From Xylanibacter caecicola (GTDB lineage Bacteria > Bacteroidota > Bacteroidia > Bacteroidales > Bacteroidaceae): DNA of 64,000 bases. The DNA lies in assembly GCF_013166515.1 (NCBI RefSeq), contig NZ_JABKKJ010000006.1, positions 62,001-126,000 on the forward strand. The letters are read 5' to 3'. Position numbers and translations under genes: made by a program. The notes under the pieces were generated by a model. That model was not told the origin of the DNA and ran no database searches. It was given only the letters and a program-made list of their open reading frames with translations. Shown here in pieces: positions 16,079 through 23,576 of the stretch (position 1 is its first letter; every line of letters starts with the position of its first letter).

Positions 16079-16573
16079 ATGGCACATCAAAACTTAGATT
16101 CATTGGACAAGAAAATTCTCCGGCTCATTGCCGAAGATGCCCGTATCCCGTTTCTCGAAGTGGCACGTGCTTGCAATGTAAGCGGCGCAGCCATACACCA
16201 ACGTATCCAGAAACTCAGCAATCAAGGTGTTCTCAAAGGTTCGCAGTTCATCATAGACCCTGAAAAAATAGGCTATGAAACATGCGCCTACATAGGTCTG
16301 AACCTCAAGAATCCCGAAGATTTCGACAATGCGCTTGCCGTTTTGCAGCAGATACCGGAAGTTGTTGAATGTCACTACACCACCGGCGACTATGACATGT
16401 TCATCAAAATATACGCTCTGAACAATCATCATCTGCTCAACATCATCCACAACAAGCTCCAGCCCCTTGGTCTTGCAAGGAGCGAAAGCATTATATCGTT
16501 CCACTCGGCATTCAGCCGTCAGCTGCCGATAGCCGACGTAACGACGGACAACACGGCGGATGAAGAAGAATAA
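16079..16573 (+). CDS. Lrp/AsnC-family transcriptional regulator
   Basis: 164 residues. N-terminal winged helix-turn-helix (about 8-60; LDKKILRLIAEDARIPFLEV, then GAAIHQRIQKLSNQGVLKGS) and a C-terminal RAM effector/oligomer domain (about 70-150; TCAYIGLNL, VVECHYTTGDYDMFIKIYA). Such regulators sense amino acids and form octamers. Start fixed by the promoter at 16029-16058. The target genes are not evident; ilvE lies about 4 kb away on the same strand. A long hairpin follows the gene. Confidence 0.93.
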   Translation: MAHQNLDSLDKKILRLIAEDARIPFLEVARACNVSGAAIHQRIQKLSNQGVLKGSQFIIDPEKIGYETCAYIGLNLKNPEDFDNALAVLQQIPEVVECHYTTGDYDMFIKIYALNNHHLLNIIHNKLQPLGLARSESIISFHSAFSRQLPIADVTTDNTADEEE

Positions 16574-16594
16574 GGCATAACCTCTGACAATGCT

Positions 16595-16681
16595 AAGGCG
16601 CAACGCCCTGCCGTCATTATCGGCACTTCCGGAATTCCAACCGGACTGTTTCCGAATAATCACGGCAAGGTGTTGCGCCTT
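16595..16681. terminator. Long imperfect hairpin between Lrp gene and folA
   Basis: AAGGCGCAAC (16595-16604) pairs with GTTGCGCCTT (16672-16681). The stem continues through TGCCGT/ACGGCA, ATTATCGG/CCGAATAAT and TCCGG/CCGGA, so nearly all 87 nt fold into one rod. Between convergent genes it probably terminates both transcripts. Confidence 0.7.
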
Positions 16682-16719
16682 TATATTTCAAATACCGGCA
16701 AGCCGTCTACACCTTTACG

Positions 16720-17202
16720 TCATCTCACATAATCCGTAAAGGCAAAGTCGAATGCGTGCCTTTCATCTTTAACATGTTCTTCCTTTGCCACGACATGCCA
16801 ACCGTCATACGGAGGAAAAAACGCATCGGCACCCTCGGGAGTATCGTCAATCTCCGTAAGACACAACCTGTCCGCCACTCCCATAGCCTGTTCGTACACG
16901 CTTGCGCCACCTATTATATATATGTCCTCTTCACTGCCACAACCTGCAAGCGCCTCATCGAGCGACTTAAAGCATTCGCATCCATCGAACGACAGCGACG
17001 TGTTGCGACTCAACACAACATTGCGTCTGTTGGGCAAGGCGCCTTTCGGCAACGACTCAAACGTTTTTCGTCCCATTATGATAGTATGCCCTGTAGTCAG
17101 AGCCTTGAAACGTTTGAGGTCATCGGGCAACCAGTAAATAAGTTTGTTGTCCTTTCCTATCGCACGGTTTTTCGCCACCGCCACAATGATATTTATTCTC
17201 AT
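16720..17202 (-). CDS. folA: Dihydrofolate reductase
   Basis: 160 residues from MRINIIVAVAKNRAIGKDN. Reduces dihydrofolate to tetrahydrofolate with NADPH. Motifs in order: WLPDDLKRFKALTTGHTIIMGRKTFESL, here quoted in parts as WLPDDLKRFK and IIMGRKTFESLP, then VLSRN, and the NADPH loop IYIIGGASVYEQ. The open frame extends 13 codons upstream, but the conserved DHFR start is at 17202. It follows thyA by about 86 nt, and the pair regenerates folate consumed by thymidylate synthesis. Confidence 0.95.
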   Translation of the reverse strand: MRINIIVAVAKNRAIGKDNKLIYWLPDDLKRFKALTTGHTIIMGRKTFESLPKGALPNRRNVVLSRNTSLSFDGCECFKSLDEALAGCGSEEDIYIIGGASVYEQAMGVADRLCLTEIDDTPEGADAFFPPYDGWHVVAKEEHVKDERHAFDFAFTDYVR

Positions 17203-17288
17203 AAATACTTGTTTTATCTTTATAATATTCCGTTTACACACAACACATCGGCAACCGCCGTTCCGTTATTTCCGCTTACGATGACACG

Positions 17289-18083
17289 CTACACACTGAC
17301 CTCAGCCTTTATATGCGGCAGTGGGTCGTACCCTTCAAGACGGAAGTCCTCGTATTTGAAGCCGAAAAGGTCCTTTACGTTGGGATTGATAACCATTTTC
17401 GGCAACGGGCGCGGCGTGCGCGACAGCTGCAAATCCACCTGTTCGAGATGATTAAGATAAAGATGCGTGTCGCCTGTGGTATGTATAAACTCTCCCGGTT
17501 CCAGTCCCGTAACCTGCGCAACCATCATCAACAGCAACGCATACGAGGCAATGTTGAACGGCACACCAAGGAATGTGTCCGCGCTGCGCTGGTAAAGCTG
17601 AAGGCTCAACCTGCCGTCCGCCACATAAAACTGGAACAGGCAGTGACACGGAGGCAGCTTCATGCTGTCTATATCCGCCACGTTCCACGCGCTTACAACC
17701 ATGCGGCGCGAGTCCGGATTGTTCCTCAACTGGTCCAGAATATTCTGTATCTGGTCTATGTGTCCTCCCCTATAGTCGGGCCACGAACGCCACTGGCTGC
17801 CGTAGACAGGACCGAGATCGCCGTTCTCGTCTGCCCATTCATTCCATATTCTCACGCCATGCTCCTGGAGATACCTTACGTTTGTGTCACCGTTAAGAAA
17901 CCACAGCAGTTCATATATTATCGACTTCAGGTGCAGCTTCTTCGTCGTGAGCAACGGGAAACCCTCACTCATGTCAAACCGCATCTGGTGTCCGAAGATG
18001 CTTATCGTCCCCGTTCCGGTGCGGTCTTCTTTCTTTACGCCCTCCGTCTTTATACGTCTGAGCAGGTCTAAATACTGTTTCAT
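17289..18083 (-). CDS. thyA: Thymidylate synthase
   Basis: 264 residues, the same length as the E. coli enzyme. Methylates dUMP to dTMP using methylene-tetrahydrofolate. Folate/dUMP motifs: [43 protein letters not shown], the nucleophile region [30 protein letters not shown] and [15 protein letters not shown]. The middle gene of the order rRNA methyltransferase, thyA, folA, all on the minus strand with short gaps. Confidence 0.98.
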   Translation of the reverse strand: MKQYLDLLRRIKTEGVKKEDRTGTGTISIFGHQMRFDMSEGFPLLTTKKLHLKSIIYELLWFLNGDTNVRYLQEHGVRIWNEWADENGDLGPVYGSQWRSWPDYRGGHIDQIQNILDQLRNNPDSRRMVVSAWNVADIDSMKLPPCHCLFQFYVADGRLSLQLYQRSADTFLGVPFNIASYALLLMMVAQVTGLEPGEFIHTTGDTHLYLNHLEQVDLQLSRTPRPLPKMVINPNVKDLFGFKYEDFRLEGYDPLPHIKAEVSV

Positions 18084-18130
18084 TATGTATGTTGTTGTTT
18101 GTTTATTGTCTGTCTTGATAACTGATGACG

Positions 18131-19582
18131 TCAGCGGACGAGACAGTCATCGTCCTTACCCCTCACTATTATATCGCAGTCGTCCGCCGGAACATAGGTG
18201 CTTTTTATCTTCCACTCTGCCGGATAGAGATTGTTGGCACGGTTTCCTATGTTCTTCTGAAATCCTATGGGACAGCCCCGATATGTCATCACCACCGGTC
18301 CGCGCGGCACACTGCCCGGAAGAGGCACCGCCTCACGGCGCAAGAATGCCACCGCCTCAGTATGTTCCAGCTCCACACATGGGAATGCCTCCTTGCGGAA
18401 AGCACGCGAAAGGAGCAGCGACTGGGCGGGAACAACATCCTTGCCCCTGACCTCGCCCACCGTAATACCGGCATGTATCACCCGCAGGCGTTTATCCGCC
18501 ACATCGTATATGTCACTCCACCACCGGTGCACAGCCCTGTAAAATCCGTCGCACAAACGCACGTTGTAGTCCTCGAAACCGTCTATCCACCCGTTGTCTT
18601 TCAACGTCACGGCATGTTTCTTAGCTCCCGCACGGGTCTTGTCGGCTTTCTTTCCGCCCTTTTTCTCGCTCACGCCGCAGTCTTCGCCGTGCTTTCTGAG
18701 CACCGCCATGAAAAGCCCTTCGCCTCTTGTCAGTCCGGGTAAGAAGCGGTAAACGGGAGCATCGAAACCTTCGAGCAGCGATCCCGTGATGCCCCATGAC
18801 ACGTCGGTATCCACCGGAAGCACGTCGGCTCCAAGCTCATCGGCGACATACCGCACGTTTTCCTCGTTCTCGCCGACATTGAACGTGCATGTGGAATATA
18901 TCAACAGACCGCCCGGGCGGAGACAGTTCCACACATCCTGCACTATGGAACGCTGCAAACGGCGACACTTTTCTACGCCGTTAAGGCTCCATTCCTCGCG
19001 CGCGCCCTCGTCTTTCCTGAACATTCCCTCGCCCGAACACGGCACATCGGCAATCACGACATCAAACACCAGCCCCGATTTGCCGTAGTCGGCAGGATAA
19101 CTGTTGGTCACCACCACATCCTCATGCCCCAGTTTCTGCACATTCTCCGCCAAAACCATCGCGCGTCCGTGCACCGGTTCGTTGCAGAACAGCAGACTGC
19201 CCTCGGGCAGAACACTTCTTGCAAGCGTCGACTTGCCGCCCGGAGCGGCGCAAAGGTCGAGCACACGGACGGGCTTGTCTGCAACATAGCGCCGCAAGAC
19301 ACGCTCGAGAAACATCGAAGAGGCATCCTGGACATAATAGACACCGGCGTGCATGAGCGGGTCGAACGTAAAGTTGGGTCTGCGCTTAAGATAACGCCCG
19401 TTGGCACACCAGGGCACCATGCCGTCGCCGCAGGCTATGTCCGCCACGTCGGGATTGCATTTAAAAGGATTGAGGCGCACGCTCACGGGCGGCTCGCCGG
19501 CAAGCCCCGCTTCCAGAGTCTGCCACATCCTGTCGCCCATAAGCTGCCGCGTATATTTTATAAAATCATCGGGAAGTGTCAT
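18131..19582 (-). CDS. rsmF: 16S rRNA m5C methyltransferase, RsmF/YebU-like (NOL1/NOP2/Sun family)
   Basis: 483 residues from [19 protein letters not shown]-binding motif [14 protein letters not shown], the two cysteine-bearing catalytic motifs [11 protein letters not shown] and [17 protein letters not shown], and a basic C-terminal extension (PUA/RsmF-type domain, about 300-480) as in RsmF, which modifies C1407 of 16S rRNA in E. coli. A Lys-rich stretch ([19 protein letters not shown]) links the two domains. The open frame begins three codons earlier at 19591. Leads the minus-strand group with thyA and folA. Confidence 0.88.
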   Translation of the reverse strand: MTLPDDFIKYTRQLMGDRMWQTLEAGLAGEPPVSVRLNPFKCNPDVADIACGDGMVPWCANGRYLKRRPNFTFDPLMHAGVYYVQDASSMFLERVLRRYVADKPVRVLDLCAAPGGKSTLARSVLPEGSLLFCNEPVHGRAMVLAENVQKLGHEDVVVTNSYPADYGKSGLVFDVVIADVPCSGEGMFRKDEGAREEWSLNGVEKCRRLQRSIVQDVWNCLRPGGLLIYSTCTFNVGENEENVRYVADELGADVLPVDTDVSWGITGSLLEGFDAPVYRFLPGLTRGEGLFMAVLRKHGEDCGVSEKKGGKKADKTRAGAKKHAVTLKDNGWIDGFEDYNVRLCDGFYRAVHRWWSDIYDVADKRLRVIHAGITVGEVRGKDVVPAQSLLLSRAFRKEAFPCVELEHTEAVAFLRREAVPLPGSVPRGPVVMTYRGCPIGFQKNIGNRANNLYPAEWKIKSTYVPADDCDIIVRGKDDDCLVR

Positions 19583-19604
19583 GAAAATCATGTTTTACAG
19601 CACA

Positions 19605-19612
19605 CAAAGTTA
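19605..19612 (-). promoter_or_regulatory. rsmF-like gene promoter (-7 box)
   Basis: TAACTTTG on the minus strand fits TAnnTTTG; the predicted transcript starts near 19598, about 16 nt before the ATG at 19582. Confidence 0.5.
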
Positions 19613-19720
19613 CAAATAATCCGCCCCTTTACGCGATTTATCATTACTTTTTTTATTACTTTGCAACCAAACAGCACTTTTACACGTCAAACAAAAAGAA
19701 AACAAAAGACCAATAAAATT

Positions 19721-20428
19721 ATGAGAAAGTTGTTTCTAACGCTGTCTTTAATGACAGCACTGACCACCGCAACAGTGGCCGACGCACAACGCCACCGCCA
19801 CAATCCGCAGATAATAGCACACGCCACCGCAGCAGATACCACTGCCGCCGTCGCCTTCTCGGACACGACTTCCGCTTCCGTCAATACGGAACAGGATGAT
19901 GCCGACCGCACAAGCGGCAATCAGGCACAAGTATTCAAAGACCCGTTCGAAAGCGTGCAAGACCCGTTCAGCCTCATGGGATATCTTCCCGGCATAGGCA
20001 TCGCCGGCACAATCGTCGCCATTTTCCTGATTCTCCTGTGTCTGCTCATCGTCTGTTCGCCGTTCATCCTTGTCGGAATAGTGATACATATACTTGCAAA
20101 GCGTCGCTACAAGAAGTACGAAATGATAGAAAGAGCCATGGAAAAGGGATATGACATACCCGAAGAACTCATGCTACCGGAGGAATATACCAACGAAGCG
20201 ATGTGGAAAAAGGGCATAAAGAACATAAGCATTGGTCTGGGACTGATATGCCTCTTCGGAATAATCGGCGCCGAACCGCTTACGGGCATAGGATGTATCG
20301 TGCTGTTCTACGGCGTGGGACAGGCGGTGATAGCCAAAACCGTGAAGGACAAAACAGGCAACGACGGAAACGCAAGACACACCTTGCACGGAAAATCCGA
20401 TATCAAAGAAGACGAAGTGGAGCGATAA
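19721..20428 (+). CDS. Membrane protein, DUF6249-like, in an ECF sigma operon
   Basis: 235 residues. Signal peptide (about 1-22, ending VADAQ), a low-complexity Thr/Ala/Asp region (about 25-80), then three membrane segments (about 93-125, 170-188 and 190-207) with the cytoplasmic YEMIERAMEKGYDIPEELM helix that I associate with DUF6249 proteins of Bacteroidetes. The frame stays open far upstream, but the signal peptide and the codon context fix the start here. It is followed 10 nt later by an ECF sigma factor, a pairing seen repeatedly in this phylum; the role is unknown and may be envelope sensing. Confidence 0.8.
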   Translation: MRKLFLTLSLMTALTTATVADAQRHRHNPQIIAHATAADTTAAVAFSDTTSASVNTEQDDADRTSGNQAQVFKDPFESVQDPFSLMGYLPGIGIAGTIVAIFLILLCLLIVCSPFILVGIVIHILAKRRYKKYEMIERAMEKGYDIPEELMLPEEYTNEAMWKKGIKNISIGLGLICLFGIIGAEPLTGIGCIVLFYGVGQAVIAKTVKDKTGNDGNARHTLHGKSDIKEDEVER

Positions 20429-20438
20429 GAAACCGCCG

Positions 20439-20981
20439 GTGGAAAGAGTCAGCGACATATCATTAGTGACACGCGTACTGGTGTTTCATGACAAACGGGC
20501 GTTCGACAAGCTCGTGAAGAAGCACCAGTCTGCCGTGCGCAGGATGTTCATGAACCTCACCTTGGGCGACGCATCGCTCAGCGATGACCTTGCGCAGGAT
20601 ACCTTCATAAAGGCATATACACGCCTGGGGTCGTTCAAAAGCATGTCGAGTTTCTCCACATGGCTGCACCGCATAGCCTACAACGTGTTCTACGACTACA
20701 CGCGCTCGCACCGCAAAACGGACGACATAGACGGCATGACGCTACCCCAGGCGACGACAGGCGGCAGTGCCTCGGCCGCTCTTCAGATGGACATTTACAG
20801 CGCCTTGGGAAGACTGAAGACCGATGAACGCACGTGCATAACGCTGCAACTCGTGGACGGGATGTCCATAGACGATATTACGGCGATAACGGGCATGCCG
20901 GCAGGAACGGTAAAATCGCATCTGTCGCGCGGCAAGCAGAAACTTGCAACATTCTTAAAAGAAAACGGATATGACAGATAA
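20439..20981 (+). CDS. ECF-type RNA polymerase sigma factor
   Basis: 180 residues, using a GTG start at 20439, ten bases after the upstream stop. Region 2 shows DDLAQDTFIKAYTRLGSFKS and FSTWLHRIAYNVFYDYTRSH; region 4 shows RTCITLQLVDGMSIDDITAITGMPAGTVKSHLSRGKQKL, cited here in parts as GMSIDDITAITGMPAGTVKS. No region 1 or 3, as expected for group 4 sigma factors. It overlaps the next small membrane protein by 11 nt, so that protein is the natural candidate regulator. Confidence 0.92.
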   Translation: MERVSDISLVTRVLVFHDKRAFDKLVKKHQSAVRRMFMNLTLGDASLSDDLAQDTFIKAYTRLGSFKSMSSFSTWLHRIAYNVFYDYTRSHRKTDDIDGMTLPQATTGGSASAALQMDIYSALGRLKTDERTCITLQLVDGMSIDDITAITGMPAGTVKSHLSRGKQKLATFLKENGYDR

Positions 20982-21303
20982 CAGAGACGACATACTGGTA
21001 AAAAAATTCTTTGAAGAGAACATCAAAGAGATAGAAGACAACGGGTTTTCACGCCGTGTGATGCACAGGCTGCCCGGACGGGCAAGCCGCACAAACCGCA
21101 TCTGGACACTTTTATGCGCCATGGCAGGCATCGCCGTGTTTGTCATATTCCGCGGTTGGGAATATCTCACGGCTTGTTTCTATGACGTGACGGCAGACAT
21201 CAGCACCACCGAAGTGCAGCAGATAAGCCCCGTCACGCTCGGCATAACATTGGTTGTGCTGACAGTACTCGCCATAAACAGCTATGTCTTGTCGGAAGAG
21301 TGA
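20971..21303 (+). CDS. Small membrane protein, DUF5056-like, likely anti-sigma partner
   Basis: 110 residues with two membrane segments (about 44-62 and 88-106). The N-terminal cytoplasmic part DDILVKKFFEENIKEIEDNGFSRRVMHRLP (quote from residue 5, split here as DDILVKKFFEENIKEIEDNG and FSRRVMHRLP) matches a pattern I know from DUF5056 proteins that follow ECF sigma genes in Bacteroides. It overlaps the sigma gene by 11 nt, arguing for coupled synthesis and a physical complex. Anti-sigma function is inferred from position, not shown by a recognised anti-sigma fold. Confidence 0.75.
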   Translation: MTDNRDDILVKKFFEENIKEIEDNGFSRRVMHRLPGRASRTNRIWTLLCAMAGIAVFVIFRGWEYLTACFYDVTADISTTEVQQISPVTLGITLVVLTVLAINSYVLSEE

Positions 21304-21345
21304 GGGCAAGAAGGTAAAGAAGATATAAAAAGATATCCTCCCATC

Positions 21346-21514
21346 GGTAGGGACATTTTCTTGTAAATGTCCGCACGCATCGAAGAGGCGTTTACCTCAT
21401 AAGTCTAAGCATTAAGCATAAACACTTTGTTGTTTTGCCTTCTTTTATTTTTGCAGATAACATAAAGAACGCCTCGATGAGGCGTGCGGACAAATACAAG
21501 CATATGTCCCTACC
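21346..21514. repeat. Inverted-repeat element, full copy
   Basis: The outer arms are GGTAGGGACATTTTCTTG at the left and CAAGCATATGTCCCTACC at the right, imperfect complements that continue inward through TGTCCGCACGC / GCGTGCGGACA. The inner part holds a second weaker dyad around GAGGCGTT / AACGCCTC. The right half matches 102-147; the arm ends match 2988-3080. No open reading frame of note inside. Confidence 0.75.
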
Positions 21515-21541
21515 AACAACAGATATTATATTTTGACTTTA

Positions 21542-21673
21542 TATCTCATATGCAATAGATTTCTATCTCATATGCGTTACGTTTCTATCTCATATGCAAT
21601 AGATTTGTATCTCATATGCAATAGATTTGTATCTCATATGCGTTACGTTTCTATCTCATATGCGATAGATTTG
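21542..21673. repeat. Six tandem 22-bp units of the TATCTCATATG family
   Basis: Six head-to-tail units, each exactly 22 bp, begin TATCTCATATGC and end with either AATAGATTT or GTTACGTTT plus C or G. Starts are 21542, 21564, 21586, 21608, 21630 and 21652. A degraded seventh unit (CATGCTATATGAG) follows. Each unit contains the palindrome CATATG. Confidence 0.92.
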
Positions 21674-21792
21674 CATGCTATATGAGAACGTGTCATAATA
21701 AAGGGTTCTTACGGTGAAAAAAGGCTTATAAAAACCCTGTTCCTTATCTTGAACCATGCGTTTTGTAACCCTCTGGGAACCAGAAACATACC

Positions 21793-21892
21793 TTTTACAT
21801 TCTAAAACGCCGTCTTTCAGCCTCCAAAAGGGCACCTTTTACACTGCGAAAGGGCACCTTTTAGAGGCTGAAAGACGGCGTTTTGGAAAACC
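21793..21892. repeat. 22-bp periodic array, TTTT/AAAAG family, copy 1
   Basis: Four full 22-bp units start at 21793, 21815, 21837 and 21859, with a partial fifth. Each begins TTT[T/C] and has AAAA or GAAAG at positions 12-16. Units 1-2 and 4-5 are mutually complementary, making a 28-bp stem (21804-21831 with 21857-21884, one mismatch). It lies 12 nt beyond the xseB stop codon and may end the xse transcript. Confidence 0.88.
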
Positions 21893-21904
21893 GTTGTTTA
21901 TGAG

Positions 21905-22099
21905 TTACTTTTCTTCAAGTATTTTCCTGACTTCCTCGTCGGCTTTTGTCAGCTTGTCCTTGCACATCTTTATCAGCGTCTTGGCAGTCTTCAACTGCTC
22001 TCCGAGAGTGTCTATATCCATGTCGCCACCCTCCATTTTGTCCACTATTTCCTCCAGCCGGCGCACAGCCTCTTCGTATTTCATTTCCTTATTCATCAC
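21905..22099 (-). CDS. xseB: Exodeoxyribonuclease VII small subunit
   Basis: 64 residues. Small subunit that binds and activates XseA in the single-strand exonuclease. The family pattern YEEAVRRLEEIVDKMEGGDMDIDTL...LIKMCKDKL (cited in parts) is complete, forming the expected helical hairpin. Start MMNKEMKYEEA or the next Met. It follows xseA by 160 nt, unusually far, because a 135-nt hairpin element (22128-22262) lies between the two subunit genes. Confidence 0.92.
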   Translation of the reverse strand: MMNKEMKYEEAVRRLEEIVDKMEGGDMDIDTLGEQLKTAKTLIKMCKDKLTKADEEVRKILEEK

Positions 22100-22127
22100 A
22101 TTTTTCTTTTTTAGATATTGTATTTAG

Positions 22128-22262
22128 AAGAAGATAAGGGGAGATATGGGAAGATAAGGGGAGATAAAAGACGTATGCTTTGTTGCCATATTCCAAAACA
22201 TTTGTCCTCTATCTCCCGTGGCGTCAGCCACATATCTCCTCCTATCTCCTTTTATCTCCTTA
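22128..22262. repeat. GAAGATA/TATCTTC hairpin element, copy d, inside the xse operon
   Basis: Left arm of AAGATAAGGGGAGATA units, core GACGTATGCTTTGTTG (22170-22185), ACATTTGTC and right arm of TATCTCC units with the small hairpin GTGGCGTCAGCCAC. The right end overlaps the xseA stop codon. It separates xseA from xseB. Confidence 0.75.
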
Positions 22263-23576
22263 TACATTTTCTCCCTCAACGTCCCTCACAACAGCCGTGA
22301 AAGCCCCCTGCTCCAATCGCGTCTCCACCTCGTCGCCCTCTTTCAGACATGCCGCACTGCGCACGGCTCGCCCGTTTACGAGCGTTATACTGTATCCGCG
22401 ACGCAGTATGTTCACCGGGTCGGCTGCCTCCACGCGACGCGACAGGGTGTCAAGACGCGCCGTATTGTCTTTCATCAGCTGCACCGCACACGAGCGCAGG
22501 CGCTGCTCCATAAAGTCACAACGGGTACGTGCCGTGTCCATACGGCGCATATATCCGGCACGCAACCGCTCTCTGAGCACATCGAGAGAGGCATTGCGCC
22601 GTGCCTTGACAAGCGAGAAAAGCACGGGGACATTATCCGAAATGCGGTCAAGCCGCATCTTCTCTTCCTTAAGTCGTGTGACGGCAACCCTCACCATGCG
22701 CTCCATGGCATTGTCGACCGCCGTTTCGGTGCGCCGCAGATTGTCTATGAGCAAGGCTGCCGCCGCCGTGGGAGTCTTTACGCTTGTGTGTGCAACCATA
22801 TCCAACACCGACTCGTCGCGCTCGTGTCCTATTCCCGTGATTACGGGTAACGGAAAATTTGCAACGTTCTCTGCAAGGGCAAGGGTGTCAAATCCGGACA
22901 GGTCGCTCGTGGCGCCTCCGCCTCTTATAATGACCACGCAGTCGAAGTTGTCGGCAGCGGCATTAATGCCATCGAGCGCCGCAATGATGCTCTGCTCTAT
23001 GCCCTCGCCCTGCATGACGGCACTGAATAGCACGGGATAAAATACATATCCGTATTCGTTGGTCTGCAACTGGTGGCAGAAGTCGCCGTATCCTGCGGCA
23101 GAAGCGCTCGACACCACGGCTATGCGCTGCGCAAAGGACGACAGCACAAGTTCCTTGTTTAGGTCGAAAACACCCTCTTCCTTAAGCACACGGACTATCT
23201 CCCTACGCTTGCGCGCCATGTCTCCGAGAGTGTACGTCGGGTCTATATCAGTGACAATCCACGAAAAGCCATAGTTCTCATGAAACCGTGCGTGCACCTG
23301 CATAAGCACCTTCATGCCCGGTGACAGACGCTGTCCGGTGGCGCGTTCGAAGCACGAACGCACAAGCATCCATGTCGAAGCCCAGCAGTTGGCGGACGCT
23401 CTTGCCACGGGAGTGTTGGTGTGCGGATCTTTCTGTATAAGCTCCATATAGCAGTGTCCGCGCACTTCGCGTATCTCTGAAAGCTCTGCCTCCACCCAAT
23501 AGTCGTCGGGCATCGCCAGCGATATGGTGTCGCGGACAAGCATGTTCAGCTCTTTTAAGGAAATGCGATGTGTCAT
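22260..23576 (-). CDS. xseA: Exodeoxyribonuclease VII large subunit
   Basis: 438 residues. Catalytic subunit degrading single-stranded DNA from both ends. N-terminal OB fold (about 20-100, VEAELSEIREVRGHCYMELI), then the nuclease domain with IAVVSSASAAGYGDFCHQL, VVIIRGGGATSDLSGFD and the PVITGIGHERDESVLDMVAH motif, a helical region and a C-terminal RRGYSITLVNGRAV segment. Its start overlaps the S8 protease stop by 4 nt. Its stop lies within a hairpin element. Confidence 0.96.
   Translation of the reverse strand: MTHRISLKELNMLVRDTISLAMPDDYWVEAELSEIREVRGHCYMELIQKDPHTNTPVARASANCWASTWMLVRSCFERATGQRLSPGMKVLMQVHARFHENYGFSWIVTDIDPTYTLGDMARKRREIVRVLKEEGVFDLNKELVLSSFAQRIAVVSSASAAGYGDFCHQLQTNEYGYVFYPVLFSAVMQGEGIEQSIIAALDGINAAADNFDCVVIIRGGGATSDLSGFDTLALAENVANFPLPVITGIGHERDESVLDMVAHTSVKTPTAAAALLIDNLRRTETAVDNAMERMVRVAVTRLKEEKMRLDRISDNVPVLFSLVKARRNASLDVLRERLRAGYMRRMDTARTRCDFMEQRLRSCAVQLMKDNTARLDTLSRRVEAADPVNILRRGYSITLVNGRAVRSAACLKEGDEVETRLEQGAFTAVVRDVEGENV

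Noticed and set aside
21542..21673. CRISPR array
   Set aside because: Units are adjacent with no unique spacers, the period is only 22 bp and there are no cas genes. The 66-bp repeats also lack spacers.
21756..22127. Open frames across the 22-bp arrays (also at 38509-38922 and 55375-55608)
   Set aside because: They read the TTTT/AAAAG modules and have no start context or homologous pattern; the period is not a multiple of three.
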